A stretch of 64,000 nucleotides of DNA, taken from assembly GCF_051486985.1 (NCBI RefSeq), contig NZ_JAHVDV010000025.1, positions 1 through 64,000 of the forward strand, read 5' to 3'. Positions 43,461 through 50,979 of this stretch are shown here, piece after piece. The position numbers and the translations under genes are program-made. The notes beneath the pieces are model-generated. The model saw only the letters and a list, made by a program, of their open reading frames with translations, was not told where the DNA came from and ran no database searches. Every line of letters starts with the position of its first letter. The first letter of the stretch is position 1. Origin of the DNA: CBFFRJ01 sp051486985 (GTDB lineage: Bacteria; Pseudomonadota; Gammaproteobacteria; Enterobacterales; Enterobacteriaceae).

Positions 43461-44253
43461 CTCTTTTTTCAGGGCGCTGGCCGCCCTGTTCCTTCTTCTC
43501 CCCGTGTGGCTCTCTGCCGCGCCGCGGGTCATTTCTCTCTCTCCTGGCAATACGGAACTGGCTTTCGCCGCAGGCATTACGCCGGTAGGTGTGAGCAGCT
43601 ATTCTGATTTCCCTGCTGAAGCTGCCAGCATTGAACAGGTTGCCACCTGGCAAGGTATGAACGTTGAACGCATCGTGGCGCTGAAACCCGATGTGGTGCT
43701 CGCCTGGCGCGGAGGCAACGCTGAGCGCCAGGTCGATCAGTTGGGTCGGCTCGGCATTACGGTCAAGTGGATAGATGCCGTAACCATTGAACAGGTCGCC
43801 GGGGCGCTTGCGCAACTGGCCCAGTACAGCCCTACCCCTGAAAAGGCGACGCAGGCTGCGGATGCGCTTCTGGCGCAATATGATGCGCTGAAAAAACAGT
43901 ATGCCGGTCAGACGAAAAAACGTGTTTTCCTGCAATTTGGCGGCGAGCCCCTTTTCACCAGCGGCAAAGGCTCACTGCAAAATGAGGTGCTGGAGCTGTG
44001 CGGCGGGGAAAACATCTTTGCCGCCAGCCGGGTGCCCTGGCCGCAGGTCAGCCGTGAGCAGGTACTGGCACGCCAGCCGCAGGCTATTGTGGTGGCGGGA
44101 GGTGCAGGCGAGATTCCTAAAATTGAGCAATTCTGGCACAAACAGCTCGCCATTCCGGTGATTCCGCTTACCAGTGACTGGTTTGAACGCGCCAGCCCGC
44201 GTATTATCCTCGCCGCTCAACAACTCTGCTCTGCCCTTGCGCAGGTGAAATAA
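43453..44253 (+). CDS. btuF: Vitamin B12-binding periplasmic protein BtuF
   Basis: Class III binding protein that captures cobalamin from BtuB and passes it to the BtuCD importer. Signal peptide cleaved after about residue 22 (WLSA/AP). The two lobes are joined by a rigid helix as in the FhuD/TroA-like family. The 266 aa protein matches E. coli throughout. It overlaps mtnN by 8 bp and yadS follows after 14 bp, suggesting a three-gene operon. btuC and btuD are not in the window. Confidence 0.96.
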   Translation: MANSFFRALAALFLLLPVWLSAAPRVISLSPGNTELAFAAGITPVGVSSYSDFPAEAASIEQVATWQGMNVERIVALKPDVVLAWRGGNAERQVDQLGRLGITVKWIDAVTIEQVAGALAQLAQYSPTPEKATQAADALLAQYDALKKQYAGQTKKRVFLQFGGEPLFTSGKGSLQNEVLELCGGENIFAASRVPWPQVSREQVLARQPQAIVVAGGAGEIPKIEQFWHKQLAIPVIPLTSDWFERASPRIILAAQQLCSALAQVK

Positions 44254-44267
44254 CCGGGGATTGAACC

Positions 44268-44891
44268 ATGCTTGTCTATTGGCTGGATATTGTCGGCACC
44301 GCTGTTTTTGCAATATCAGGTGTATTACTCGCCGGCAAGCTCCGGATGGACCCCTTTGGCGTTCTTGTACTCGGCGTTGTGACGGCAGTCGGCGGCGGCA
44401 CTATTCGCGATATGGCGCTCGCTCACGGCCCGGTGTTTTGGGTGAAAGATCCTACCGACCTGGTGGTTGCGATGGTCACCTGTATGCTAACCATTTTGCT
44501 GGTGCGCCAGCCGCGCCGCCTGCCGAAATGGGTTTTGCCGGTGCTGGATGCCGTTGGACTGGCGGTGTTTGTCGGCATCGGGGTTAATAAAGCTTTTCTG
44601 GCTGGCACCGGCCCGATGGTAGCGATTTGCATGGGCGTGGTTACCGGGGTTGGTGGCGGGATTATTCGCGATGTCCTGGCGCGGGAAATCCCGATGATCC
44701 TGCGAACGGAGATTTACGCGACGGCCTGTATCGCAGGCGGAATCGTACATGCCACGGCTTATTATACTTTTGCTATGCCGCTGGAAGCCGCCAGTATGGT
44801 CGGAATGGTAGTCACGCTGGCCATTCGACTGGCCGCTATTCGCTGGCACCTGAAACTGCCCACCTTTGCGCTGGACGAGAATGGCAGATAA
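44268..44891 (+). CDS. yadS: TRIC-type inner-membrane protein YadS (UPF0126)
   Basis: A 207 aa membrane protein with seven predicted segments. It is built as two repeated UPF0126 (TRIC) domains, each with a conserved glycine-rich GGGTIRD or GGGIIRD motif (about 42-48 and 128-134). Family members are trimeric cation channels or, in some reports, glycine transporters; the substrate is not settled. It is the last gene of the mtnN-btuF-yadS unit and faces erpA across a strong terminator. Confidence 0.92.
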   Translation: MLVYWLDIVGTAVFAISGVLLAGKLRMDPFGVLVLGVVTAVGGGTIRDMALAHGPVFWVKDPTDLVVAMVTCMLTILLVRQPRRLPKWVLPVLDAVGLAVFVGIGVNKAFLAGTGPMVAICMGVVTGVGGGIIRDVLAREIPMILRTEIYATACIAGGIVHATAYYTFAMPLEAASMVGMVVTLAIRLAAIRWHLKLPTFALDENGR

Positions 44892-44892
44892 C

Positions 44893-44923
44893 AAAAAGCC
44901 GTGTCAGTGACACGGCTTTTTTT
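44893..44923. terminator. Bidirectional terminator between yadS and erpA
   Basis: A long perfect palindrome with core GCCGTGTCA and TGACACGGC has A5 on the left and T7 on the right. It lies immediately after the yadS stop and 12 bp past the erpA stop on the other strand. Confidence 0.93.
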
Positions 44924-44935
44924 GCATCCTTAACC

Positions 44936-45280
44936 TCAGATGCTGAAGGAGGAACCGCAGCCGCAGGTGCTGGTCGCATTCGGGTTTGTAACCACGAAAC
45001 GCGAGCCCTCAAGGCCTTCGGTATAATCGACCGCACCACCGACCAGATATTGCAGGCTCATCGGGTCAACAACCAGACCCACGCCCTGCTTCTCGATAGT
45101 CATGTCGCCATCGTTAACTTGATCGTCAAACGTGAAACCGTACTGGAAGCCGCTACATCCACCGCCGGTGATGTAGACACGCAGTTTCAGGTTTGGATTC
45201 TCTTCATCTGCGATCAGATTTTTTACTTTGCTGGCGGCTGCGTCCGTAAACTGCAGCGGCAGCACTACATCATCACTCAT
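44936..45280 (-). CDS. erpA: Iron-sulfur cluster insertion protein ErpA
   Basis: A-type Fe-S carrier that delivers clusters to apoproteins such as the isoprenoid enzymes IspG and IspH. The 114 aa protein has the three cluster ligands Cys42, Cys106 and Cys108 (GGGCSG and CGCG). The ATG ending at 45280 is chosen since the protein then equals E. coli ErpA; the upstream 11 residues are not conserved. In E. coli clcA separates it from hemL; here it is directly divergent from hemL. Confidence 0.97.
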   Translation of the reverse strand: MSDDVVLPLQFTDAAASKVKNLIADEENPNLKLRVYITGGGCSGFQYGFTFDDQVNDGDMTIEKQGVGLVVDPMSLQYLVGGAVDYTEGLEGSRFVVTNPNATSTCGCGSSFSI

Positions 45281-45408
45281 CTTTTGCTCCCATTCATACT
45301 GCGATCTGGGCAAATAATGACCCGATCATTTTGGCTATTATCCATCACTGCTACTAATCCTTCAAGTCTTCTCCCCTCGCCTTGTCTATCCTTTCCGTGC
45401 GCAAAACT

Positions 45409-45437
45409 TTGGTAACGATCGCCTGATCCCTTAGAAT
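45409..45437 (+). promoter_or_regulatory. Candidate hemL promoter
   Basis: TTGGTA (45409-45414), 17 bp spacer and TAGAAT (45432-45437) form a good sigma-70 layout 36 bp before the hemL ATG. Confidence 0.55.
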
Positions 45438-45472
45438 GCCCTCTACTTTCGAAAATTCACCAGGAACGATTT

Positions 45473-46753
45473 ATGAGTAAGTCAGAAAACCTCTACAGCG
45501 CCGCCCGCAAACTTATTCCGGGAGGCGTGAACTCCCCGGTTCGTGCTTTTACCGGCGTAGGCGGTACACCGCTGTTTATTGAGCGTGCTGACGGCGCTTA
45601 TCTTTATGACGCCGATGGCAAAGCCTACATCGACTACGTCGGCTCCTGGGGTCCGATGGTGTTGGGTCACAACCACCCGGCGATTCGCAACGCCGTGATT
45701 GAGGCGGCTGAACGCGGTCTGAGCTTTGGCGCGCCGACAGAGATGGAAGTCAAAATGGCGGAGCTGGTGACTGAACTGGTGCCGTCGATGGACATGGTGC
45801 GTATGGTTAACTCCGGCACCGAAGCCACCATGAGCGCCATCCGCCTGGCGCGCGGTTTTACCGGCCGGGACAAAATCATCAAGTTTGAAGGCTGCTACCA
45901 CGGCCACGCCGACTGCCTGCTGGTGAAAGCCGGTTCCGGCGCGTTGACCCTGGGCCAGCCAAACTCACCGGGCGTACCGGCTGATTTCGCCAGACACACC
46001 CTGACCTGTACCTATAACGATCTTGACAGCGTGCGTGAAGCTTTCGCGCAGTATCCGCAGGAGATTGCCTGCATCATCGTTGAACCGGTTGCCGGCAACA
46101 TGAACTGCATTCCGCCGAAAGAGGGCTTCCTGCAAGGGCTGCGTGCGCTGTGCGATGCGTCTGGCGCGTTGTTGATTATCGATGAAGTCATGACCGGTTT
46201 CCGCGTGGCCCTGGGTGGCGCGCAGGCTTATTACGACGTCACCCCTGACCTCACCTGCCTTGGAAAAATCATCGGCGGCGGTATGCCGGTGGGTGCCTTT
46301 GGTGGTCGTCGCGACATTATGGACGCGCTGGCTCCGACCGGCCCGGTCTACCAGGCGGGTACGCTTTCCGGTAATCCGATTGCGATGGCGGCAGGTTATG
46401 CCTGTTTGACCGAGGTGTCGCAGGTGGGCATTCATGAAACATTGAATGACCTGACGGCACTGCTGGCTGACGGTCTGATTGATGCCGCTCGCGGCCAGAA
46501 TATCCCGCTGGTGGTCAACCATGTGGGCGGCATGTTCGGTCTGTTCTTTACCGATGCGCCGGAAGTGACCTGCTACCAGGACGTGATGGCCTGCGACGTT
46601 GAGCGCTTCAAGCGCTTCTTCCATTTGATGCTGGAAGAAGGGGTCTACCTGGCACCCTCTGCCTTCGAAGCGGGCTTTATGTCTGTCGCCCATAGCGAAG
46701 AGGACATTCGCAATACCGTAGACGCCGCACGTCGGGTGTTCGCGAAGCTGTAA
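45473..46753 (+). CDS. hemL: Glutamate-1-semialdehyde 2,1-aminomutase HemL
   Basis: PLP-dependent enzyme of the C5 pathway that forms 5-aminolevulinate, the first tetrapyrrole precursor. The 426 aa protein equals the E. coli length and has the class III aminotransferase fold with the PLP lysine at 265 (CLGKIIGGG) and NSGTEATMSA (113-122) in the substrate site. CAGGAA precedes the ATG. It is monocistronic here: it is divergent from erpA, and a 512 bp non-coding gap follows before convergent fhuB. Confidence 0.98.
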   Translation: MSKSENLYSAARKLIPGGVNSPVRAFTGVGGTPLFIERADGAYLYDADGKAYIDYVGSWGPMVLGHNHPAIRNAVIEAAERGLSFGAPTEMEVKMAELVTELVPSMDMVRMVNSGTEATMSAIRLARGFTGRDKIIKFEGCYHGHADCLLVKAGSGALTLGQPNSPGVPADFARHTLTCTYNDLDSVREAFAQYPQEIACIIVEPVAGNMNCIPPKEGFLQGLRALCDASGALLIIDEVMTGFRVALGGAQAYYDVTPDLTCLGKIIGGGMPVGAFGGRRDIMDALAPTGPVYQAGTLSGNPIAMAAGYACLTEVSQVGIHETLNDLTALLADGLIDAARGQNIPLVVNHVGGMFGLFFTDAPEVTCYQDVMACDVERFKRFFHLMLEEGVYLAPSAFEAGFMSVAHSEEDIRNTVDAARRVFAKL

Positions 46754-46788
46754 GCGGTAGCATCAGGCCAGATTTGTGCGGCCTGATG

Positions 46789-46822
46789 CACTCACCCCGG
46801 CCCTTTCTCACTGGGCTAAGGG
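46789..46822. repeat. REP-like palindrome after hemL, divergent copy
   Basis: CTCACCCCGGCCCTTTCTCA followed by CTGGGCTAAGGGATC resembles the CCCTCACCC...CCCTCTC repeat but with mismatches in the stem. It begins 36 bp past the hemL stop and pairs in orientation with the copy at 46854. Confidence 0.6.
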
Positions 46823-46853
46823 ATCCCCACAAAAAGATGCGAGCACGGACAAT

Positions 46854-46893
46854 CCCCTCGCCCCACCGGGGAGAGGGTTAGGGTGAGGGGAAA
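46854..46893. repeat. CCCTCTCC-type REP-like element after hemL
   Basis: CCCCTCGCCCCACCGGGGAG then AGGGTTAGGGTGAGGGGAAA contains two nested stems: CCCC/GGGG at the centre and CCCTC..GAGGG at the flank. It is the most complete copy of this family in the window and carries the GGGTTAGGGTGAGGGG tail. Confidence 0.75.
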
Positions 46894-46899
46894 CATGCG

Positions 46900-47215
46900 G
46901 CTCTGAGGGTCATTCCGTTCACCTTATGTTCCTTGCTTGTCTGTAACGACAGAACCCGTGAACGTGCCAGAGGGTTTCACCGCCACCACCCTGGCGACCC
47001 GGGCTCCCGGCCTAAGAAAATCGCCGCTGGCGCGGTCCACTTAGCATCTCCTTCAGGCTTATCGGGGACGGGCGGAGGTAACGTCCCTGTAAATCCGCCC
47101 TCGCCGCGCATCCCTGCGCGTCGCCCCGGCCTTACGGATACGCGTCGTCGATTTTCAGCCGGACCCTGTCATCGCGATGAGTGTTTTATTCTCATGGCGC
47201 AGTAATATCGCTGTA
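46900..47215. other. GC-rich structured segment of unknown nature in the hemL-fhuB gap
   Basis: No gene I can support. The stretch holds several stems: CCGGG/CCCGG (46999-47010), GGGCGGA/TCCGCCC (47070-47100) and CGCGCA/TGCGCG (47105-47120). A 90-codon open frame (46933-47205, plus) starts without ATG or ribosome site and has a Pro/Arg-rich translation typical of non-coding GC-rich DNA. On the minus strand the words ACAGGGACGT and GCGCAGGGATGCGC are notable. The segment is flanked by palindromic repeats. It may be a degenerate insertion, a repeat, or a structured RNA; I cannot tell which. Confidence 0.4.
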
Positions 47216-47236
47216 AGTCGTAACATTACTGGGGAT

Positions 47237-47257
47237 CCCTCTCCCACCGGGAGAGGG
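47237..47257. repeat. CCCTCTCC-type palindrome after fhuB
   Basis: CCCTCTCCC, ACC and GGGAGAGGG form a near-perfect 8-9 bp stem (47237-47257) directly after the fhuB stop. It may serve as the 3' end structure of the fhu mRNA. Confidence 0.75.
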
Positions 47258-47265
47258 ATGACGTA

Positions 47266-49248
47266 TTAACGACTCTGCTTTCTCAGCAAATAGATAAAGT
47301 ACGGCGCGCCGATAAAGGTCGAGAGTAAACCTGCCGGAATCTGATACGGGAACATCATCATCCGGCCACACCAGTCCGCAAACACCAGCAGTAACCCGCC
47401 AACCAGCGCCGAGATAACAAGGTGCGGCATCGTACGCCTGAAACCCATCATACGTGCAATATGCGGGGCCATGAGGCCGATAAAGCTCAGCGGGCCAATG
47501 GTCATGGTTGCCGTGGCGGTGAGACAGGCTGCCAGCAGTAACAGCGCGATGCGGGATGAGGTGAGCGCTAACCCCACCGAACGCGCCGTTTCGCCTCCCA
47601 ACGGCAGTACCGTCAGCCAGCGGCGACACAGTGGCACCATCGCCAGCAGGACTATCATCGCAAGGCCCGTGCGGGACACTTGCTCCCAGGTTGCTCTGTA
47701 GGTCGAGCCGGAGATCCAGGTCAGGATCTGCGCCATACGGGGATCGCCACTTGCCTGCAGCATCATCAGTAACATCGTGAACGCCGTACTGAGCGCCATC
47801 CCGGCCAGCAACATCCGGTGGGGTGAAAAACCGCCGCGCCCGGCGGCGACCATGATGACGAGCAGCGTGGCGGCCGCCCCGATGCTCCCGGCGGGCATCA
47901 GCCAGCCAAAAGCGTTACCGGGTACAAAGAAGAGCATCACGACGATCCCAAACGCGGCACCTGAGCTGATACCCAGCACTTCCGGACTCGCCATCGGATT
48001 ACCAGTGAGGCGCTGAATAATACATCCGGCCACCGCCAGCATCATGCCGGCGGTTAACGCAGCCGCGATGCGCGGCATACGCCACTGCATCATTTCCTCA
48101 AGCACCGTGCCGCTTATCCAGCGCCAGCCTTCGGCATCGCGCCCGAAGGAGAGCGCCACCAGAATTCCCAGCAGCAGAACCGTCACCCCTGCAAGGGCAA
48201 ACCACTGCACATTTCCGCGCTCGTTGGGTACGTTGTCCCCAGCGTCCATTGATGGCGCGCTCATACTGCGTAAACGTGGCAGCAGCCAAAGCAGGAGAGG
48301 TGCGCCAGTCAGCGCCGTAACCGACCCAGTGGAGACTTCCATCCACACACGGGTCAGCCACAAAACAAGCTGGTCGGAGAGCCAAAGGATGAGCGCACCA
48401 ATGAGCGGGGCCAGCATCAAGCGGGTCAGCAAACGTCTTGCGCCGAGCATTTTCGCCAGTAAAGGGGCAAACAGACCGATAAAACCAATAATCCCCACGG
48501 CGTTGACCAATAACGCGCTCAGCACAATCGCCAGGGTTAATGCGCCCAGACGCGCCAGTGACAGCGCCAGCCCAAGGTTTCGCGCTACGCCATCATCCAG
48601 CCCCATCAGGGTCAACGGACGTAGCAGCAGCAGCGTGAGCACCACGCCGCCAAGGAGTTGCGGCCAGAGACGCTCAACGCCGCTCCAGTCGGTTTGTGTT
48701 AGCGTACCGGTGCTCCAGAGGAACATGCTTTGCAGTTGCTCATGATGGAAAAGTACCAACAGTTGGTTTATCGCCCCGCAGTAAAGGCTCACGACCAGCC
48801 CCGCCAGAATCAGCGTGACCGGTGAGAGACGTTTACCCCAGGCAACGCCAAACACCAGTGCCCCCACCACACAGGCACCGGCAAGGGCAGCAAATTGCGT
48901 GGTTAAGGCCCCCGGCAGAGCCCAGAGCGTAGTAATGGTAATGCCCAGTTGCGCACCGGTGGAGACGCCAAGCGTCGTCGGTTCCGCCAGCGGGTTACGT
49001 AGCACCTGCTGAAAAAGTACCCCCACCAGACCAAGCCCTGCCCCCACCAGCAATGCGATCGCCAGGCGTGGCAGCAGGCTGTAATGAAACAGCATCTGTT
49101 CGATGACGTTGATATCCGGCGCAGTGCTGGCCTGCGCCCACTGCGCCCGGGGCAGCGCGGCACTGAAATTCATCCACGTCAGCCAGATGCCCGCCATGAA
49201 GAGTATCGAGAGCACAATGGCTGGAAAGAGAGCAATACGGTTTTTCAT
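47266..49248 (-). CDS. fhuB: Ferric-hydroxamate ABC transporter permease FhuB
   Basis: Inner-membrane permease for ferrichrome and other hydroxamate siderophores. The 660 aa protein is a tandem fusion of two FecCD-type halves (about 1-320 and 340-660), each with around ten membrane segments. Each half has a conserved cytoplasmic coupling motif near GIIGFIGLFAP and GPLSFIGLMAPH that contacts FhuC. It overlaps fhuD by 4 bp and is last in fhuACDB. The length equals the E. coli protein. Confidence 0.97.
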   Translation of the reverse strand: MKNRIALFPAIVLSILFMAGIWLTWMNFSAALPRAQWAQASTAPDINVIEQMLFHYSLLPRLAIALLVGAGLGLVGVLFQQVLRNPLAEPTTLGVSTGAQLGITITTLWALPGALTTQFAALAGACVVGALVFGVAWGKRLSPVTLILAGLVVSLYCGAINQLLVLFHHEQLQSMFLWSTGTLTQTDWSGVERLWPQLLGGVVLTLLLLRPLTLMGLDDGVARNLGLALSLARLGALTLAIVLSALLVNAVGIIGFIGLFAPLLAKMLGARRLLTRLMLAPLIGALILWLSDQLVLWLTRVWMEVSTGSVTALTGAPLLLWLLPRLRSMSAPSMDAGDNVPNERGNVQWFALAGVTVLLLGILVALSFGRDAEGWRWISGTVLEEMMQWRMPRIAAALTAGMMLAVAGCIIQRLTGNPMASPEVLGISSGAAFGIVVMLFFVPGNAFGWLMPAGSIGAAATLLVIMVAAGRGGFSPHRMLLAGMALSTAFTMLLMMLQASGDPRMAQILTWISGSTYRATWEQVSRTGLAMIVLLAMVPLCRRWLTVLPLGGETARSVGLALTSSRIALLLLAACLTATATMTIGPLSFIGLMAPHIARMMGFRRTMPHLVISALVGGLLLVFADWCGRMMMFPYQIPAGLLSTFIGAPYFIYLLRKQSR

Positions 49249-50135
49249 GCTTTTCCCCCCAGCGCGTTATCCAGTACGCGAACGAAGTGCATCGCCGAAA
49301 GGGTTGCGCCATAGAACCATACCGCAGGGACGCGCTGAAAACGCCCGGCACGCACGAACGGCATCGCCTGCCACAATGGCGTCGCCATCAGCTTACGCAT
49401 CTCTGCGTCATTGCCGTGGTCAAAGCACACTACATCCGCATCCTTAAAGATGGCCAGCCGGTCAATGCCCACCGAGGTACTGCCCCAGAAGGTGGTTTCC
49501 CCCTGCCAGGCATTGCGGATACCAAACTCATCCAGCACTTCCTGGAACAGACAGTTTTGCGTAAACACCAGCATATGGCGCGCATCCAGCAGCGTCACCA
49601 TGAGCAGGGGGCGCTCGCCGCGTCCGGAAAAATGGGGTTTTCGGCTCTCCATGAAGCGGTCAAATTCAGCCAGATGCTTTTCTGCCGCGGCATTCATATT
49701 AAAGAGTTGGGCCATGTCGGTAAGCGACTGCCGTGCCGTTGCCAGCGGTTTTTTACCATCGCTGAAACTAAAACCCCGCCCCGGCGCAATTTTTGCCAGC
49801 ACCTCCGCAGAGGGCCCATAACCTGCAGACCAGAGAAGGTACGAAGGCTTCATTTGCGTCAACAGTTCAAGGTTCGGTTCGGTACGCAACCCGACGTCAA
49901 TCACCCCTTCAGGGAGGGCGGGCTCATTGACCCACAAGGTGTAATTGGGAATATCGCAGATCCCGTAAGGTTTAATGCCCAGCGCCAGCATCAACTCAAC
50001 CGGCAGCCATTCAAGCCCCACAATTCGCTGCGTATCGATAGCGGCCGCCTGCGCACTGCGCATCTGCCATAACAAAGGGGAAAGTGCCATCATCGTCAGC
50101 AGACGGCGACGGCTAATCTGATTAAAACCGGCCAT
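49245..50135 (-). CDS. fhuD: Ferric-hydroxamate-binding periplasmic protein FhuD
   Basis: Periplasmic binding protein for ferrichrome, coprogen and aerobactin, delivering them to FhuBC. The 296 aa protein has a signal peptide with a twin-arginine motif (SRRRLLTMM, residues 8-16), consistent with Tat export known for E. coli FhuD. Cleavage is near SAQA (about residue 30). The two domains are joined by one long helix. The start overlaps the fhuC stop by 1 bp and its end overlaps fhuB by 4 bp. Confidence 0.97.
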   Translation of the reverse strand: MAGFNQISRRRLLTMMALSPLLWQMRSAQAAAIDTQRIVGLEWLPVELMLALGIKPYGICDIPNYTLWVNEPALPEGVIDVGLRTEPNLELLTQMKPSYLLWSAGYGPSAEVLAKIAPGRGFSFSDGKKPLATARQSLTDMAQLFNMNAAAEKHLAEFDRFMESRKPHFSGRGERPLLMVTLLDARHMLVFTQNCLFQEVLDEFGIRNAWQGETTFWGSTSVGIDRLAIFKDADVVCFDHGNDAEMRKLMATPLWQAMPFVRAGRFQRVPAVWFYGATLSAMHFVRVLDNALGGKA

Positions 50136-50932
50136 CAGTAGACAAAGCTCACCGGTGCTGCCCCGGACGGGTGAGGCAGTATGCCCATCGGAATACCGTA
50201 AATTTGCTCCAGGGTTTCGGCGCGCATAAGCTCATCCGGCGTACCCTGCGCAATTTTTTCGCCCCCGCGAAGGGCGACAAGGTAATCACAATAACGCGCG
50301 GCCATATTAATATCATGAAGTACAGCTATCACCGTCAGGCCACGCTGTTGGCTCAAACGGTGCACCAGCGCCAGCACATCTACCTGATGGGCGATGTCCA
50401 GCGCGGAGGTGGGTTCATCCAGCAACAGGCAGCGGCTGTCCTGCGCCACCAGCATCGCAATCCACGCACGCTGGCGTTCACCACCAGACAGGCTATCCAC
50501 CAGTCGATGGGCAAGCGGTTTAAGCCCCACCAGCGAAATCGCCTCTTCCACTTTCTCACGATCGGCCACCCCAAAGCGCCCCAGCGCGCCGTGCCACGGG
50601 TAACGTCCAATTGCCACCAGTTCACGTACGGTCATCCCCTCAGCCTGCGGCAGCTGCTGCGGCAGATAAGCGACTTTGCGGGCAAAGGATTTGCTGTTCC
50701 AGCTTTCGAGCGGTTGCCCGTCGAGCAGCACCTCTCCCCCGGATGGGGGTTGATGGCGACCCAGCATTTTAAGCAAGGTGGATTTACCGGAACCGTTATG
50801 CCCTATCAGCCCCGTCACTTTACCGACCGGAAAGGTCAGCGAAAGCGGATGAAGGAGCGTTCGACCAGGCACACGGAAGGTGACGTCAAGGAGTTGAAAT
50901 GTTGTGTCGGGAAGCGCGATCTTTTCCTGCAT
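50135..50932 (-). CDS. fhuC: Ferric-hydroxamate ABC transporter ATP-binding protein FhuC
   Basis: ATPase that powers FhuB. The 265 aa protein has Walker A GHNGSGKST (44-52), signature LSGGERQR and Walker B CLLLDEPTSALD. The ATG ending at 50932 is selected because the protein then matches the E. coli length and start MQE; an in-frame ATG at 50956 lacks support. The gap from fhuA is 47 bp, so the four fhu genes form a single Fur-regulated operon. Confidence 0.97.
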   Translation of the reverse strand: MQEKIALPDTTFQLLDVTFRVPGRTLLHPLSLTFPVGKVTGLIGHNGSGKSTLLKMLGRHQPPSGGEVLLDGQPLESWNSKSFARKVAYLPQQLPQAEGMTVRELVAIGRYPWHGALGRFGVADREKVEEAISLVGLKPLAHRLVDSLSGGERQRAWIAMLVAQDSRCLLLDEPTSALDIAHQVDVLALVHRLSQQRGLTVIAVLHDINMAARYCDYLVALRGGEKIAQGTPDELMRAETLEQIYGIPMGILPHPSGAAPVSFVY

Positions 50933-50979
50933 AAGAGCCAACTTGTAAATGGGCACGGCGAACCGTGCCCGAAGAGAGA

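Noticed and set aside
46789..46893. Possible short CRISPR-like or tandem array
   Set aside because: Two palindromic units only, no regular spacers and no cas genes; fits REP-like elements instead.
46933..47205. 90-codon open frame in the hemL-fhuB gap
   Set aside because: No ATG or GTG with a ribosome site, Pro/Arg-rich composition, and the DNA is full of stems. Considered non-coding unless relatives show coding conservation.
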